A stretch of 64,000 nucleotides of DNA from J051 sp040289295 (GCA_040289295.1 PSLA01000004.1:1-64000), one strand, 5' to 3'; positions 1 through 9,087 are shown, numbered from the stretch's first letter. Numbers and translations are program-made. Notes: generated from the sequence alone by a model not told the origin.

Positions 1-156
1 TCTAACACTCTGAACAGGATTCTCATCCACCGCGAAACCGCACAACGCCCCCGCCAACCCCGACCGCCGCCCTCCCCGCGCACAATGGGTTCTCCACGGC
101 GCAGCCACCTCGGAAGAACTCCCAGGGGTGGGGATTGAGAACACAAGCAACCCGAA

Positions 157-2069
157 TCAGCCGCCCAGACGGCTCCAACTGCAGACGAGCCCTAGGGGAG
201 TCTCCTCGGCTTCCCAACCCGGAGGGAGGACCGTCGTCGCGTCCGGCTGGTGGAGCAGCGCGGGACCACGGACCCGCTCTCCCGGCTCTAACCCCTCCCG
301 AGCGATGCTTTCCGCCTCGACCCAGCTCCCGAACCACGCTCTGCGCCGATCCTGGGAGCGGGCCACCCTTGACTTTCGTAGCGGCGCAGGCGTCGGGGCT
401 GAGCGGGACAGCCGCACCCGTGCGGTAACCCACTCTACCGGGACGCCCTGGCGCCGAACGCCGAAGAGCCGCTCGTGCTCCGCCTCAAACCTTTGGCGGA
501 CGTCCTCTGGGACGCCGGCGGCGTTCACTTCGAGGCTGTGGCTCTGGCCCAGGTAGCGCATTTCCGCAAGCCGCCACGTGGCGTCGTGCACGCTGAGCTC
601 AGCCCTTGCGTCCTGCTCCAGAGCGTCATAGACCGCATCCCAATTGTCGGCGGCGTACTTTCCAAGCACCGTCTTCCCCGCCTCGGCGACCTCCGGGCTG
701 ACCAGCAGCCCCCACGCCGAGAACACTCCTGGCAGGGGCGGAACGATCACGGTTTTAATTCCGAGTTGCTCCGCTATGCCACAGGCGTGCATCGCGCCGG
801 CTCCCCCGTAGGCGACGAGCGCGCACCCAGCCGGATCAAACCCCCGCTGTGAGGTCACGCGCCGAATCGCCCTCGCCATCTGCGCCTCGGCAAGCGCAAT
901 CACCGCCTCCGCTACCCCAGCCCGACCAACCGCCGCCTCGAGGTCAGCTATGGCGCGGACGCTGCCCTCAGGTGCCAGCCGCATGTCGATTCCTCCGCCG
1001 AACTGCTCGAGCGGCAACCGCCCCAAAACGTAGTANNNNNNNNNNNNNNNNNNNNNNNNNNNNNNNNNNNNNNNNNNNNNNNNNNNNNNNNNNNNNNNNN
1101 NCCAACCCGCAGCGCCCCGGCCGCGTCCAGCCATGCGATCGAGCCGCCACCGCATCCGATCGTGTGCACTGCCACTTGGTGGAGCCGGGTCTTCAGGCCG
1201 GCGACCTCAGCAATGGACGTGAACGTCGGGCCTCCGTGTACCAGCGCGACATCCGTGCTCGTCCCGCCCATGTCGAACGCGACGACCGGCTGGTCAAACA
1301 TTCCCATTGCCTGCGTTAGGTGGGCGGTCGCCATAACCCCCGCTGCCGGGCCGCTGAGGATGGTTCGCAGTGGAATCTCCAGGCACACCTCCGGCGCGAC
1401 CAACCCCGCGCCGGACGACATGATTCGCACCTCCCGCACCCCCTCGATGGCACCGAGGGCGCGCAGGTACTGCCCTACGACAGGGCCGACGCGTGCATTC
1501 AATAGCGTCGCGCAGGCACGCTCGTACTCGCGAATTTCTGGAGACACCTGATGCGAGAGCGATAGAAACCGCCCGCCTCCCACGTGCTCTCCAACGGCGC
1601 GCTCGTGCTCCGGGTTCACGTAAGAGAAGAGCAGACACACCGCGACTGCCTCGTATCCCGACAGCGCGCCGGGGTTCAGCTCGCTCAGGTCGAGCGGCTC
1701 CAGTTCCCTACCGTCCGACGCCAGGCGCCCCGGCACGGTGAACACGTCTTCGGGAGCCACCGGCGGCTCCTGAATCGGGCAGAGGTCGTAAAGGCCAGGG
1801 CGCGTCTGCCTGCCAATCGTCAGGAGGTCTTTGAAACCTCGGTTGAGCACAAGCGCGGTTCTCGCTCCCTTCCCCTCGAGGATCGCGTTCGTCGCCACCG
1901 TGGTTCCATGCAGCAGAACGCAATCGCCGCTTCCCGCCCTGCGCACGCCGTCCGCAACGGCTTCGGCGGGGACGTGTGGGCGGCTGGGCACCTTGAATGC
2001 CACAACCTTTTCTCCGTCGTCGACGACGAAATCTGTGAACGTCCCCCCGGTGTCGCAGCCGATGCGCAT
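157..2069 (-). CDS. Hydantoinase/oxoprolinase family protein (HyuA type), interrupted by assembly gap
   Basis: ATP-dependent hydantoinase/5-oxoprolinase large-subunit family, which hydrolyses cyclic amides such as hydantoins or oxoproline. The N-terminal part starts MRIGCDTGGTFTDFV, the family's ASKHA-type phosphate-binding motif. It continues with HGTTVATNAILEG and VVAFDMGGTSTDVALV. After the gap the C-terminal part has LVAYGGAGAMHACGIAEQLG, typical of the hydantoinase A domain. The 66-base N run at 1036-1101 breaks the frame: the two halves lie in different frames, so the gap length is arbitrary and the gene is probably intact in the organism. It starts 8 bases after recG. TAGAAT lies 7 bases before the ATG but overlaps the recG stop codon. 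The usual partner HyuB is not seen downstream before the window edge. Substrate cannot be told from sequence. Confidence 0.88.
1036..1101. other. Assembly gap (66 N)
   Basis: Run of 66 N inside the hydantoinase gene. The coding frames on the two sides do not match through 66 bases, so the true gap length differs. Confidence 0.99.
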
Positions 2070-2079
2070 CGAGCGGATT

Positions 2080-4161
2080 CTAACTCACGTCGGTCTGGGA
2101 GACCTTCTGCGCCACTGCAGCTACCGCCGCCCGGAGCGGCTCCAGATCGCTTCCTTCCAACCGCGGATGCTTGTCCAGGAACCTCAGCGCGGCTTGGCGC
2201 GCCTCTTCGAGCAGCTTGCCATCCTTCAGCAGGTCGGCGACCTTGAAGTCGAAGTGCCCCGCCTGCTTCGTGCCGAACAGCTCGCCGGGGCCGCGAATCC
2301 TGAGGTCCGCCTCTGCGATGCGGAAGCCGTCCGTCGTTTCAACGAGCGCGCGCAGTCGTTCCTCCGCCTCCGGCGTAGACGCCTTGGCAATCAGCACGCA
2401 GTAGCTCTGTGCGTCTCCCCTACCGACTCGGCCGCGCAGTTGGTGCAGTTGCGCCAGGCCAAACCGATTCGCATCCTCGATCACCATAACCGTGGCTTTA
2501 GGAACGTCCACGCCAACCTCGATGACCGTCGTGCTCACCAGGACCCGCAAGTCGGCCCTTCGAAAGGCCTCCATGACCGCCTCTTTCTCTTTGGCGGGCA
2601 TCTGACCATGGAGGAGGCCCACGGCGTAGCCCTTGAGCCACCGGTCCTCGATCTCGGCATGCAGCTCCGTCGCTGCCTGCGCCTGCATTCTTTCACTCTC
2701 CTCGATGAGCGGGCAGACGATGTACGCCTGCGCCCCTTGTTCCAAGAGCTTTCGAACCCCCTCGTAAACTGCCGGCCGCTCCTCGGGCTGTTTCCAGTGC
2801 GTCTTGATCGGTTTTCTACCGGGTGGCATCTGGTCAATCACGCTCAGATCCAGGTCGCCGTACAGTGTCAGCGTGAGCGTCCTTGGTATCGGTGTCGCGG
2901 TCATCACCAGGACGTCTGGACTGCCGTAGCCCTTCGCCCTCAAGCTCGCTCGCTGGAGCACGCCGAAGCGGTGCTGCTCGTCCACCACAACTAGGCCGAG
3001 CCTGCCAAACTCGACTCCCTCTTGGATGAGCGCGTGCGTTCCGACGGCAATGTGTGCAGTGCCCGAGGCGGTTCTCTGTATCGCCGCGTCCCTCTGCCGC
3101 TTGCCAAGTTTACCGACCAGTAGTTCCACGTCCAACCCCAGTGAGCCCAGCAGGCGCGTCAGGTTGAAGTAGTGCTGTTCGGCGAGAATCTCCGTCGGCA
3201 CCATCAACGCCGCCTGATAGCCGCTTCGAATCGCGGCGAGCATGGCTGCTGCGGCGACCACCGTCTTGCCGCTACCGACGTCGCCCTGGAGCAGGCGGTT
3301 CATCGGGTGCGGTTGACGCATGTCGGAGTAGATCTCCGCGACGACTCGCCGCTGTGCGTCGGTGAGCGGCCAGGGCAAGGCGCCTTGGAGCTCCTCAAGC
3401 ACCTGCTCATTGGCGTTGAACGAGATGCCAGTCTCCCGCCCCAGCTCCTCGTGCCGCATGCAGAGGTGGAGTTGAAGGGTGAAAAACTCTTCGAAGACGA
3501 GCCGCCTACGTGCGCGCTGCGCCAACTCAAAGGACTCGGGGCGGTGGATCTGCTCAAGCGCCTCCGGGAGCGAAGGCAGGCGGTACTCCTTCAGGACGCC
3601 CGCAGGCAGCGGGTCGGGCAGCACTTCGACCAGATGCAGCGCGGAGGCTGTGATCCGCCGCATCAACTTTTGCGAGATCTTCTCCGTTAGCGGATAGACC
3701 GGCACGATGCTCGCAAAGCCTTCTTGAACGTCGTGCGACTCCACGATCTCCCATTCAGGCGATTCGATCTGCAGCCCCCAGACGCCCTCCTTCACCTGGC
3801 CGTACACGACCAGTTCGGGCGTGCCCGCCTTCGCGAGCGTCTGGTGAACCCACCGTTGGTTGAACCAGACCAACCGGATTGCGGCGGAGCCGTCGCTGAT
3901 GGCCGCTTTGATGATGATAAGCCTCCCGCCGCGGTTCTGAGTCTGCAACTCGATGAGCCTGCCACGCAGCGTTATGGTCTCGCCCGGTCGGACGTCGGCG
4001 ATGCGCTTGAGGTTGGTGCGGTCCTCATATCGTCGGGGAAGCAGATACAAAAGGTCCTGCACTGTTTCGACGCCCATTTTCGCCAAGTGCCCTGCAATCT
4101 TGGGCCCGACGCCCTTGACGAACTGCACTTCGGTATCGGGGCGGTAACGCGTGGTCTCCAT
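2080..4161 (-). CDS. recG: ATP-dependent DNA helicase RecG
   Basis: Superfamily 2 helicase that remodels stalled replication forks and branch-migrates Holliday junctions. From the chosen start METTRYRPDTEVQFVKGVGP it has 693 residues, the usual RecG size. The N-terminal wedge/OB region precedes Walker A GDVGSGKT near residue 294. The RecG-type DEQH box, VVVDEQHRFGVLQR, is near residue 390. Motif III is VMTATPIPRTLTL and the motif VI region is QLRGRVGRG. An in-frame TTG further upstream (4212) would add 17 residues and run into the small membrane-protein gene. The ATG at 4161 fits the family N-terminus better, although no clear Shine-Dalgarno is visible. It sits 7 bases after the upstream small gene, which suggests one transcript. 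Confidence 0.95.
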   Translation of the reverse strand: METTRYRPDTEVQFVKGVGPKIAGHLAKMGVETVQDLLYLLPRRYEDRTNLKRIADVRPGETITLRGRLIELQTQNRGGRLIIIKAAISDGSAAIRLVWFNQRWVHQTLAKAGTPELVVYGQVKEGVWGLQIESPEWEIVESHDVQEGFASIVPVYPLTEKISQKLMRRITASALHLVEVLPDPLPAGVLKEYRLPSLPEALEQIHRPESFELAQRARRRLVFEEFFTLQLHLCMRHEELGRETGISFNANEQVLEELQGALPWPLTDAQRRVVAEIYSDMRQPHPMNRLLQGDVGSGKTVVAAAAMLAAIRSGYQAALMVPTEILAEQHYFNLTRLLGSLGLDVELLVGKLGKRQRDAAIQRTASGTAHIAVGTHALIQEGVEFGRLGLVVVDEQHRFGVLQRASLRAKGYGSPDVLVMTATPIPRTLTLTLYGDLDLSVIDQMPPGRKPIKTHWKQPEERPAVYEGVRKLLEQGAQAYIVCPLIEESERMQAQAATELHAEIEDRWLKGYAVGLLHGQMPAKEKEAVMEAFRRADLRVLVSTTVIEVGVDVPKATVMVIEDANRFGLAQLHQLRGRVGRGDAQSYCVLIAKASTPEAEERLRALVETTDGFRIAEADLRIRGPGELFGTKQAGHFDFKVADLLKDGKLLEEARQAALRFLDKHPRLEGSDLEPLRAAVAAVAQKVSQTDVS

Positions 4162-4168
4162 GGGTCCG

Positions 4169-4321
4169 TCAGCCGCCCCGGTTCGAGAAGTAGATGAAAA
4201 GCCCAAGGGCAACCACCAGCGCAGCGACCGCGAGAATGAGCGACGCTCTACCCCCGCCTGGACGCTGCGTGCGCCCCGGGCGGTGCTGCTTCCCCTTGTG
4301 CCGGTGGCGACTCGACGGCAT
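4169..4321 (-). CDS. Small single-pass membrane protein, 50 residues
   Basis: Short gene read directly from the minus strand. It encodes a very basic N-terminal half (MPSSRHRHKGKQHRPGRTQR), a Gly-rich turn, one hydrophobic helix (about residues 27-44, ASLILAVAALVVALGLFIYF region) and the tail SNRGG. Its ATG at 4321 has AGAGGT about 8 bases upstream, a convincing ribosome-binding site. The stop at 4169 lies 7 bases before the recG ATG. The basic cytoplasmic N-terminus with a C-terminal membrane anchor suggests a small tail-anchored inner-membrane protein. No family is recognised and the function is unknown. Support comes from the RBS, tight spacing and the amphipathic design; no homology was checked. 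Confidence 0.65.
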   Translation of the reverse strand: MPSSRHRHKGKQHRPGRTQRPGGGRASLILAVAALVVALGLFIYFSNRGG

Positions 4322-4350
4322 TCGGCAGTGACCTCTTTCTGCTGGGGCGA

Positions 4351-4701
4351 TTATGTCCCGTCGGGCAAATCGTCGCTGCGATAGGCGACGATGTGCGCCT
4401 TTTCCACCGTGATCATCCCCTCATGTACCATTTCGTCGAGCGTCGCAAGGAAAGCTTCGATCTTCTCGCTTCTGTCAACGATCTCGACGACGATCGGAAG
4501 GTCGGTGGAGAGCCGAAGGATATTGGTTGTGTGGATGACGCTGCGCCTACCAAAGCCCCGGATACCTCGCCAAGCGGTCGCGCCCGCCAGCCCCGCTTCC
4601 CGCGCCTTACGAATGATCGCTTCATAAAGCGGGACGCCGTGCCACCGGTCGGACTCTCCGATAAAGATGCGAACCAAACTCCCTTCGCCTTCAATTTTCA
4701 T
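4351..4701 (-). CDS. DUF190 domain-containing protein
   Basis: 116-residue protein of the DUF190 family (PII-like fold), commonly encoded next to fluoride channel crcB, as here. Typical segments are VRIFIGESDRWHG near the start, LAGATAWRGIRGFG in the middle and IVVEIVDRSEKIEAFL toward the end. The start ATG is preceded by GAGGAGA at good spacing. The gene follows crcB by 10 bases on the same strand, so the two are likely co-transcribed. The PII-like fold suggests a small-molecule sensing or regulatory partner for the channel, but no biochemical role is established from this sequence. Confidence 0.9.
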   Translation of the reverse strand: MKIEGEGSLVRIFIGESDRWHGVPLYEAIIRKAREAGLAGATAWRGIRGFGRRSVIHTTNILRLSTDLPIVVEIVDRSEKIEAFLATLDEMVHEGMITVEKAHIVAYRSDDLPDGT

Positions 4702-4711
4702 GCTGCTCTCC

Positions 4712-5089
4712 TCATGCCACCGCCTTCGCCAGAACCCACCCGAGCGCCGCCGCGATAAGACACGCGCCGACGCTGCCGACTGCGTTCACCGCTGCGAGGG
4801 CGTGCTCGCCGTTCCGCAGCAGCGCAAGTGTCTCGTGGCTGAAGGTGGAAAACGTTGTGAACCCGCCGAGTCCGCCTATGATGAGGAACTGTCGCTGCTC
4901 AGGACTAAAGGCGTCGCGGTACTCGACCAGGCCCATCAGCACGCCGATGAGCAGGCTGCCGAGTAGGTTAACCGCGAGCGTCCCGAACGGGAAGGACGTC
5001 CCCACCGCCTTCGATACCGCACCCGAAAGCGCCCAGCGCGCGACCGCCCCGATGAATCCGCCTGCCCCAACGCACACCCACGCCGGCAT
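4712..5089 (-). CDS. crcB: Fluoride efflux channel CrcB/Fluc
   Basis: 125-residue inner-membrane protein with four predicted hydrophobic segments, the length expected for one subunit of the dual-topology Fluc fluoride channel. Family motifs visible are GGFIGAVARW at the N-terminus, GTLAVNLLGSLLIG with the conserved Asn, and GGLGGFTTFSTFSHE carrying the polar/Phe residues that line the fluoride path. It acts by exporting fluoride down its electrochemical gradient. Only one crcB copy is seen here, consistent with a homodimer. TAACCT lies 6 bases before the ATG and no Shine-Dalgarno is visible, which leaves no room for a fluoride riboswitch if transcription starts there. Confidence 0.95.
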   Translation of the reverse strand: MPAWVCVGAGGFIGAVARWALSGAVSKAVGTSFPFGTLAVNLLGSLLIGVLMGLVEYRDAFSPEQRQFLIIGGLGGFTTFSTFSHETLALLRNGEHALAAVNAVGSVGACLIAAALGWVLAKAVA

Positions 5090-5095
5090 GGGCGC

Positions 5096-5101
5096 AGGTT
5101 A
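5096..5101 (-). promoter_or_regulatory. Candidate -10 box of crcB (leaderless)
   Basis: TAACCT on the minus strand, 6 bases before the crcB ATG, with no Shine-Dalgarno in between. The spacing puts the transcription start on or next to the start codon. Confidence 0.35.
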
Positions 5102-5317
5102 CCAGAAGGTACGGCCCTGAGGCCGCATAGTACAGCGGACGCCGTTCAACCCTTGGAGGCACCACTTCTTCTGGTGAACCGCACTCACTCCCCAGCCGGT
5201 CGGGCACGGCCCCGGTGGCATCCCGTGTTGCTGCGAGGGGTAGCAGCCGGAAACAGACGACGCTGCCACAGCGACCGCGTACCGAAGTCCCAGCCACTGC
5301 CGGTTCATTACCAGCAT
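5099..5317 (-). CDS. Probable small cysteine-rich lipoprotein
   Basis: 72-residue protein with a signal-like N-terminus (MLVMNRQWLGLRYAVAVAAS) followed by SVSGC, a plausible lipobox with Cys25 as the lipidated residue. The mature part has further Cys residues (PCPTGWG, KWCLQG, VRCTMR). A GGAGGT lies 3 bases before the ATG at 5317 and 12 before the alternative ATG at 5308. It ends just upstream of crcB on the same strand. No family is recognised. The RBS and lipobox together make it a credible gene, but it is short and could be spurious. Confidence 0.5.
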   Translation of the reverse strand: MLVMNRQWLGLRYAVAVAASSVSGCYPSQQHGMPPGPCPTGWGVSAVHQKKWCLQGLNGVRCTMRPQGRTFW

Positions 5318-5432
5318 AATACCTCCGTGCCGTGCCCGGCGTCGAGACCTATTTTCGCGGCTCCAAATAGGTTCCTCCGCCGGTTCTGACGTCCGTGGTG
5401 CCCCGAAAGGTTCGGGAGGGGCGAATCGGGGC

Positions 5433-6263
5433 TCAGACCGCCAAACCGCGCAGGCGACGCACGCGCTCCTCGATGGGCGGGTGGGTCGAAAACAGTCCTG
5501 CCAGGCCGCCCGACCGCGGCTGCGCGATGTACATGTGCGCGGTCGCCGCCTGCGCCGTGCCAGACTGTATCGCCTTTGTCGCACGCCCTAAGGTCGTGAG
5601 GGCGTCCGCCAGCGGCAGCGGGTCTCCCATGAGTCGCGCGCCCGTGGCGTCGGCTGCGTATTCGCGCGTCCTGCTCACCGCCATCTGAATGAGAATCGCA
5701 GCGAAGGGGGCAAGGATGATCGCAGCCAGCAGCGCGAGGGGGCTTGAACCTCGTTCGTCACGGCCAATCGGAATAAAGTAGGCGAAGTACTGCAAGAACA
5801 TGATCGCCTGGGAAACAGCCGCCACGACGCTCATGGTCAGCACATCCCTGTTCTTTATGTGCGCCAACTCGTGCGCGAGGACGCCGATGACCTCTCTCTG
5901 CCTCATCGTCTCGAGCAGTCCCTGCGTAACGCACACGCTGCTGGCGCCGGGCCCTCTTCCGCAGGCGAAGGCGTTCGGTTGCGGGTCCGGGCTGATGTAC
6001 AAAGGCGGTGCGGGAATGCCTGCACGGGCGCTCAGCTCCTCGTTTGCAGCGTAAAGCCAAGGTGCTGCCCTGCGGTCAAGCGGGCGCGCCTGCGCCATTG
6101 ATAGCGCCAGCCGCTCGCTCTGCCAATAGGAGAACCCAGTCAAGCCGAGAGACAGAACGAGCGCGACCAGCACTCCGGTCTGCCCGCCGATGAGATGCCC
6201 GACGAAGAGGAACAGCGCCCCGAGCGCCGTCAACAGGATTGCGGTCTTCAGATAGTTGCCCAT
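5433..6263 (-). CDS. htpX: Zinc metalloprotease HtpX homologue (M48)
   Basis: Membrane-bound M48 metalloprotease involved in quality control of membrane proteins. Two N-terminal hydrophobic helices (residues about 4-45) are followed by the zinc motif HELAH in VIGVLAHELAHIKNRD. The third zinc ligand lies in SRTREYAADATGARLMGDP. A second pair of hydrophobic segments sits between them. The C-terminus FSTHPPIEERVRRLRGL is the standard HtpX ending. The start MGNYLKTAIL at 6263 has GAGG three bases upstream; a GTG at 6272 is the alternative. It stands alone between the small lipoprotein and hpf. Confidence 0.93.
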   Translation of the reverse strand: MGNYLKTAILLTALGALFLFVGHLIGGQTGVLVALVLSLGLTGFSYWQSERLALSMAQARPLDRRAAPWLYAANEELSARAGIPAPPLYISPDPQPNAFACGRGPGASSVCVTQGLLETMRQREVIGVLAHELAHIKNRDVLTMSVVAAVSQAIMFLQYFAYFIPIGRDERGSSPLALLAAIILAPFAAILIQMAVSRTREYAADATGARLMGDPLPLADALTTLGRATKAIQSGTAQAATAHMYIAQPRSGGLAGLFSTHPPIEERVRRLRGLAV

Positions 6264-6309
6264 CTTCCTCACAGTTCAACGCTGCCGGCGGGGGCGAGGG
6301 TTCCGTCAG

Positions 6310-6855
6310 CTAAGCGTCGCTCGGTTCCAGGAGACCGTAGCCGCCTCGTTTGCGATGATAGAGGACGCAGATCGTGCCGGAGTCAGAGTTCTGAAACACG
6401 AAAAAGTCGTGCCCAACCAACTCCATCTGCAGAATCGCCTCCTCCACGGTCATCGGCTTGGTGCTGAAGCGCTTCCTCTCGACGACGACGTCCTCGACAG
6501 CGGGCTGTTCCACCTCGGGCTCGGCTTCAAGGAGTGCCGGTGGCATCTCCTTGTTGCCCCTGCGCCGATGTGAGTCTATCAGCTTGGTTTTGAGGCGTCG
6601 CAGACGCGTTTCGAGTTTCTCGGCAACACGGTCAATGCACGCGCGAAGCGAGGCGTCTTGCTCCTCTCCGCGGATAGTGAACTCGTCGGCGAAAACAGTG
6701 ACTTCGAGGCGATGTGCGCTCTTTTCCACCGAGTGCACCATCTCGACCCTATTCGCCTTGCTGAAGTAGCGGTCAAGGCGGCCCAGTTTCTTCGCCGCGT
6801 ACTCCCTGTCCTTCTCGGGGACATTCCCCTCTGCGTTCCGAATCAGAAGTTCCAT
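6310..6855 (-). CDS. hpf: Ribosome hibernation promoting factor, long form
   Basis: 181-residue long-type HPF that dimerises 70S ribosomes into inactive 100S particles. The N-terminal S30AE domain (MELLIRNAEGNVPEKDREYA through the basic LETRLRRLKTKLIDSHRR) is joined by an acidic linker to the C-terminal dimerisation domain (KRFSTKPMTVEEAILQMELV ... GHDFFVFQNSDSG ... LYHRKRGGYGLLEP). The frame stays open upstream to 7068 but overlaps ispDF; the ATG at 6855 matches the family start. CATACT lies 9 bases upstream and there is no Shine-Dalgarno, so the mRNA may be leaderless. Confidence 0.93.
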   Translation of the reverse strand: MELLIRNAEGNVPEKDREYAAKKLGRLDRYFSKANRVEMVHSVEKSAHRLEVTVFADEFTIRGEEQDASLRACIDRVAEKLETRLRRLKTKLIDSHRRRGNKEMPPALLEAEPEVEQPAVEDVVVERKRFSTKPMTVEEAILQMELVGHDFFVFQNSDSGTICVLYHRKRGGYGLLEPSDA

Positions 6856-6864
6856 AGACTGTGT

Positions 6865-6870
6865 AGTATG
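6865..6870 (-). promoter_or_regulatory. Candidate -10 box of hpf
   Basis: CATACT on the minus strand, 9 bases before the hpf ATG, in the 25-base gap after ispDF. It would give a leaderless or near-leaderless transcript. Confidence 0.35.
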
Positions 6871-6880
6871 CCGCACTCGG

Positions 6881-8017
6881 TCAGCGCGGGAGCCACCGCT
6901 CAAGCGTCGCAATGGCGAACGCTGCGATCCCTTCGCCTCTACCGAGCGCCCCCAGCCCTTCGTGGGTGGTCGCCTTGACGCTGATTCTACTCGACTCGAC
7001 TTCGAGAATACCCGCGATGTTGTCGCGCATCTCCGCCACGAAGGGAGCGACTCTGGGCGCCTCGGCAAGCAGTGTTACATCGAGGTTCGCAATCTCAAAT
7101 CCTTCCTTACGAACCAGGTCCAACGCGTGCTGCAAGAACAGGTCGCTGCGTGCATCCTTCCACTGTGGGTCGCTGTCTGGGAAGTGCGCGCCGATGTCTC
7201 CCAGCGAGGCGGCGCCCAGCAAGGCGTCCGTCGCGGCGTGCAGCACCACATCGGCGTCGGAGTGTCCTTCCAGCCCCTTGTCGAATGGAATGAATACGCC
7301 ACCGAGGACGAGCCGCCTCCCTTCCACGAGGCGGTGCACGTCGTAGCCAAGCCCGGTCCGATGCTCGACGCGCAACAGGCCCTCGAGGTCGTGAAACGTG
7401 GTGATCTTTCGGTTCGTCACTTCGCCCTCTACGGCCCGCACCGAAGCACCCGCCCGTTCCAGCGCAGACGCCTCATCGGTTGCCTCGGGGTGGGCACGCA
7501 TAGCGGCGAGGAGCGCTTCCCGGTTCGCCGCTTGCGGCGTCTGGGCGTGGTAGAGACTATTGCGGTCGAGTGTCTTCTCGACCAGCGCGCCTGCACACCG
7601 CTTGATAGTGTCCGTCGCGGGAACCACGGGAACCGCAGCCACCGCCTGGACGGCTGCGTTGAGGACGCGACTCAGCAACGCGCCGGTTGCGAATGGCCGG
7701 GCGGCGTCGTGCACAACCACCGTGTCGGCGCGTTCGGCAGCGAGGATGCCATTGAGCGAACTGAGCGCCCTCGTCTCGCCCCCCGGAACGACCGCCGCAC
7801 CTGCGGACTCCGCCTCGGCACGTATCGCCCCATCGTCGGTAACCACGACGATTTGCTGCACTGCCGAGGAGGCTCTGAGCAAGTCGAACGAGCGGCGCCA
7901 GACCGCCCTGCCATCTAAAAGCGGCACAAGCAGCTTGCTCTTCCAACGGAAGGCAGGGGGGCAACTTTCGGCGAAGCGCCGCGATTCGCCGGCAGCAAGC
8001 AGGACGGCACTGGTCAT
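6881..8017 (-). CDS. ispDF: Bifunctional IspD-IspF (MEP isoprenoid pathway)
   Basis: Fusion of 2-C-methyl-D-erythritol 4-phosphate cytidylyltransferase (residues about 1-220) and 2-C-methyl-D-erythritol 2,4-cyclodiphosphate synthase (about 221-378). The IspD part shows the nucleotide-binding loop LLAAGESRRF and VVHDAARPF. The IspF part shows GLGYDVHRL, GGVFIPFDKGLEGHSDADVV (metal-binding Asp/His), LGDIGAHFPDSD and KATTHEGLG. The two enzymes catalyse non-consecutive steps of the non-mevalonate route to IPP/DMAPP. The gene overlaps the upstream PIN-TRAM gene by 4 bases, the same order seen in many bacteria, so the two are translationally coupled. Confidence 0.95.
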   Translation of the reverse strand: MTSAVLLAAGESRRFAESCPPAFRWKSKLLVPLLDGRAVWRRSFDLLRASSAVQQIVVVTDDGAIRAEAESAGAAVVPGGETRALSSLNGILAAERADTVVVHDAARPFATGALLSRVLNAAVQAVAAVPVVPATDTIKRCAGALVEKTLDRNSLYHAQTPQAANREALLAAMRAHPEATDEASALERAGASVRAVEGEVTNRKITTFHDLEGLLRVEHRTGLGYDVHRLVEGRRLVLGGVFIPFDKGLEGHSDADVVLHAATDALLGAASLGDIGAHFPDSDPQWKDARSDLFLQHALDLVRKEGFEIANLDVTLLAEAPRVAPFVAEMRDNIAGILEVESSRISVKATTHEGLGALGRGEGIAAFAIATLERWLPR

Positions 8018-9087
8018 TCGCGATTATCGCCGACGAGCACTTCCTCGAGCGTCGCGAAGAACATTCGTCCGGCAGCAGATTGGTGGATTTGCGTGACCCT
8101 AACGCGCACGTCTGTACCAACCAGCTCGGAGGCTTGTTCGATCACGACCATCGTTCCGTCTTCAAGGAAACCGACGCCCTGCCCCGGCTGGCTACCTGTG
8201 CGCTCAACGAGCACGTCGAGCGTATCACCCGGGAGGAAGACCGGTCGGAGCGCCATGGCGAGGTCGTTAACGTTCAGCACGGCCACGCCATGCACTTGGG
8301 CAACCTTGTTGAGATTGAAGTCGTTGGTCACGAGTTTAGCGCCGAGCGCTCGAGCGAGTGCGACCAAACGTTCATCCACCGGGGCGTCTTTCGGGGCGTA
8401 GTGGTCGTACGTACCGACTTCGACGTCGTAGTCGGCACGAAGGATCTTGAGCATATCGAGGCCCCTGCGTCCGCGCTGCCGCTTGTTGGGGTCCGCGCTA
8501 TCTGCGACGAGTTGAAGCTCCGATATCACGAACTGGGGGATATAAATCCTGCCGTCGAGAAAGCCCGCTCGGACGACTTCGCCGATTCGCCCGTCAATGA
8601 TAACGTTCGTGTCGAACACCTTGATGTTCCCTCTGGCGCCCGTCCGGCTGTTCCAGGGCAGCACCTCTTGCATTCCCCTGAGCATGGCGGTGCTGATTCC
8701 GATAAGGATGAACATGGTCAGGAAGCTGATGCTGAGGTACACGGGCCCAAAGGCGAAGAACAACATGTGGAATGGGATGCTCACCGCCACACCGACGAGC
8801 ACGCCGACGAGAATCGTCACCTTGTCGCCGGGCGTCATGGTTTCCCAGCGTGAAAGCACGCGACTGGCAGAGGTTATGAGCCACAAGGCGATCAACGCCG
8901 TGATCACGCCTCCGAAGATGAACGTCGCCACCCTCGGCACGGGCCCGTAGAACGTCTCTGCTGGCTCCCCCGTGACTTCAGAGTACAGCCGCGCCATGCC
9001 GTTTGGCAGCAGCGAGGCGGACACCCATCCGCCGCCTACGCCAACCAGAAGAAGCGTCAACATCGGGACAAAGTTGCGTTGCGACAT
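8014..9087 (-). CDS. PIN and TRAM domain membrane protein (YacL type)
   Basis: 357-residue protein with N-terminal hydrophobic segments (roughly residues 5-125). A PIN nuclease-like domain follows, starting VFDTNVIIDGRI with acidic metal-binding residues (the first D of DTN, E in QFVISELQL, D of LVTNDFNLNKVA). A C-terminal TRAM domain contains ERTGSQPGQGVGFLEDGTMV and a final VRVTQIHQSAAGRMFFA. The architecture matches Bacillus YacL, a putative membrane-anchored RNase. It leads the operon with ispDF. The start ATG at 9087 is preceded by a weak AAAGG. Confidence 0.92.
   Translation of the reverse strand: MSQRNFVPMLTLLLVGVGGGWVSASLLPNGMARLYSEVTGEPAETFYGPVPRVATFIFGGVITALIALWLITSASRVLSRWETMTPGDKVTILVGVLVGVAVSIPFHMLFFAFGPVYLSISFLTMFILIGISTAMLRGMQEVLPWNSRTGARGNIKVFDTNVIIDGRIGEVVRAGFLDGRIYIPQFVISELQLVADSADPNKRQRGRRGLDMLKILRADYDVEVGTYDHYAPKDAPVDERLVALARALGAKLVTNDFNLNKVAQVHGVAVLNVNDLAMALRPVFLPGDTLDVLVERTGSQPGQGVGFLEDGTMVVIEQASELVGTDVRVRVTQIHQSAAGRMFFATLEEVLVGDNRE

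Noticed and set aside
1..156. hyuB downstream of hyuA
   Set aside because: The minus strand beyond 157 has no start codon or HyuB-like sequence in the remaining 156 bases.
1831..2994. 387-residue plus-strand frame across hyuA and recG
   Set aside because: Antisense shadow of two well-supported genes, with no RBS or recognised domain.
5090..5330. Possible fluoride riboswitch before crcB
   Set aside because: No match to the conserved pseudoknot sequence was seen, and the -10 box sits 6 bases from the start codon.
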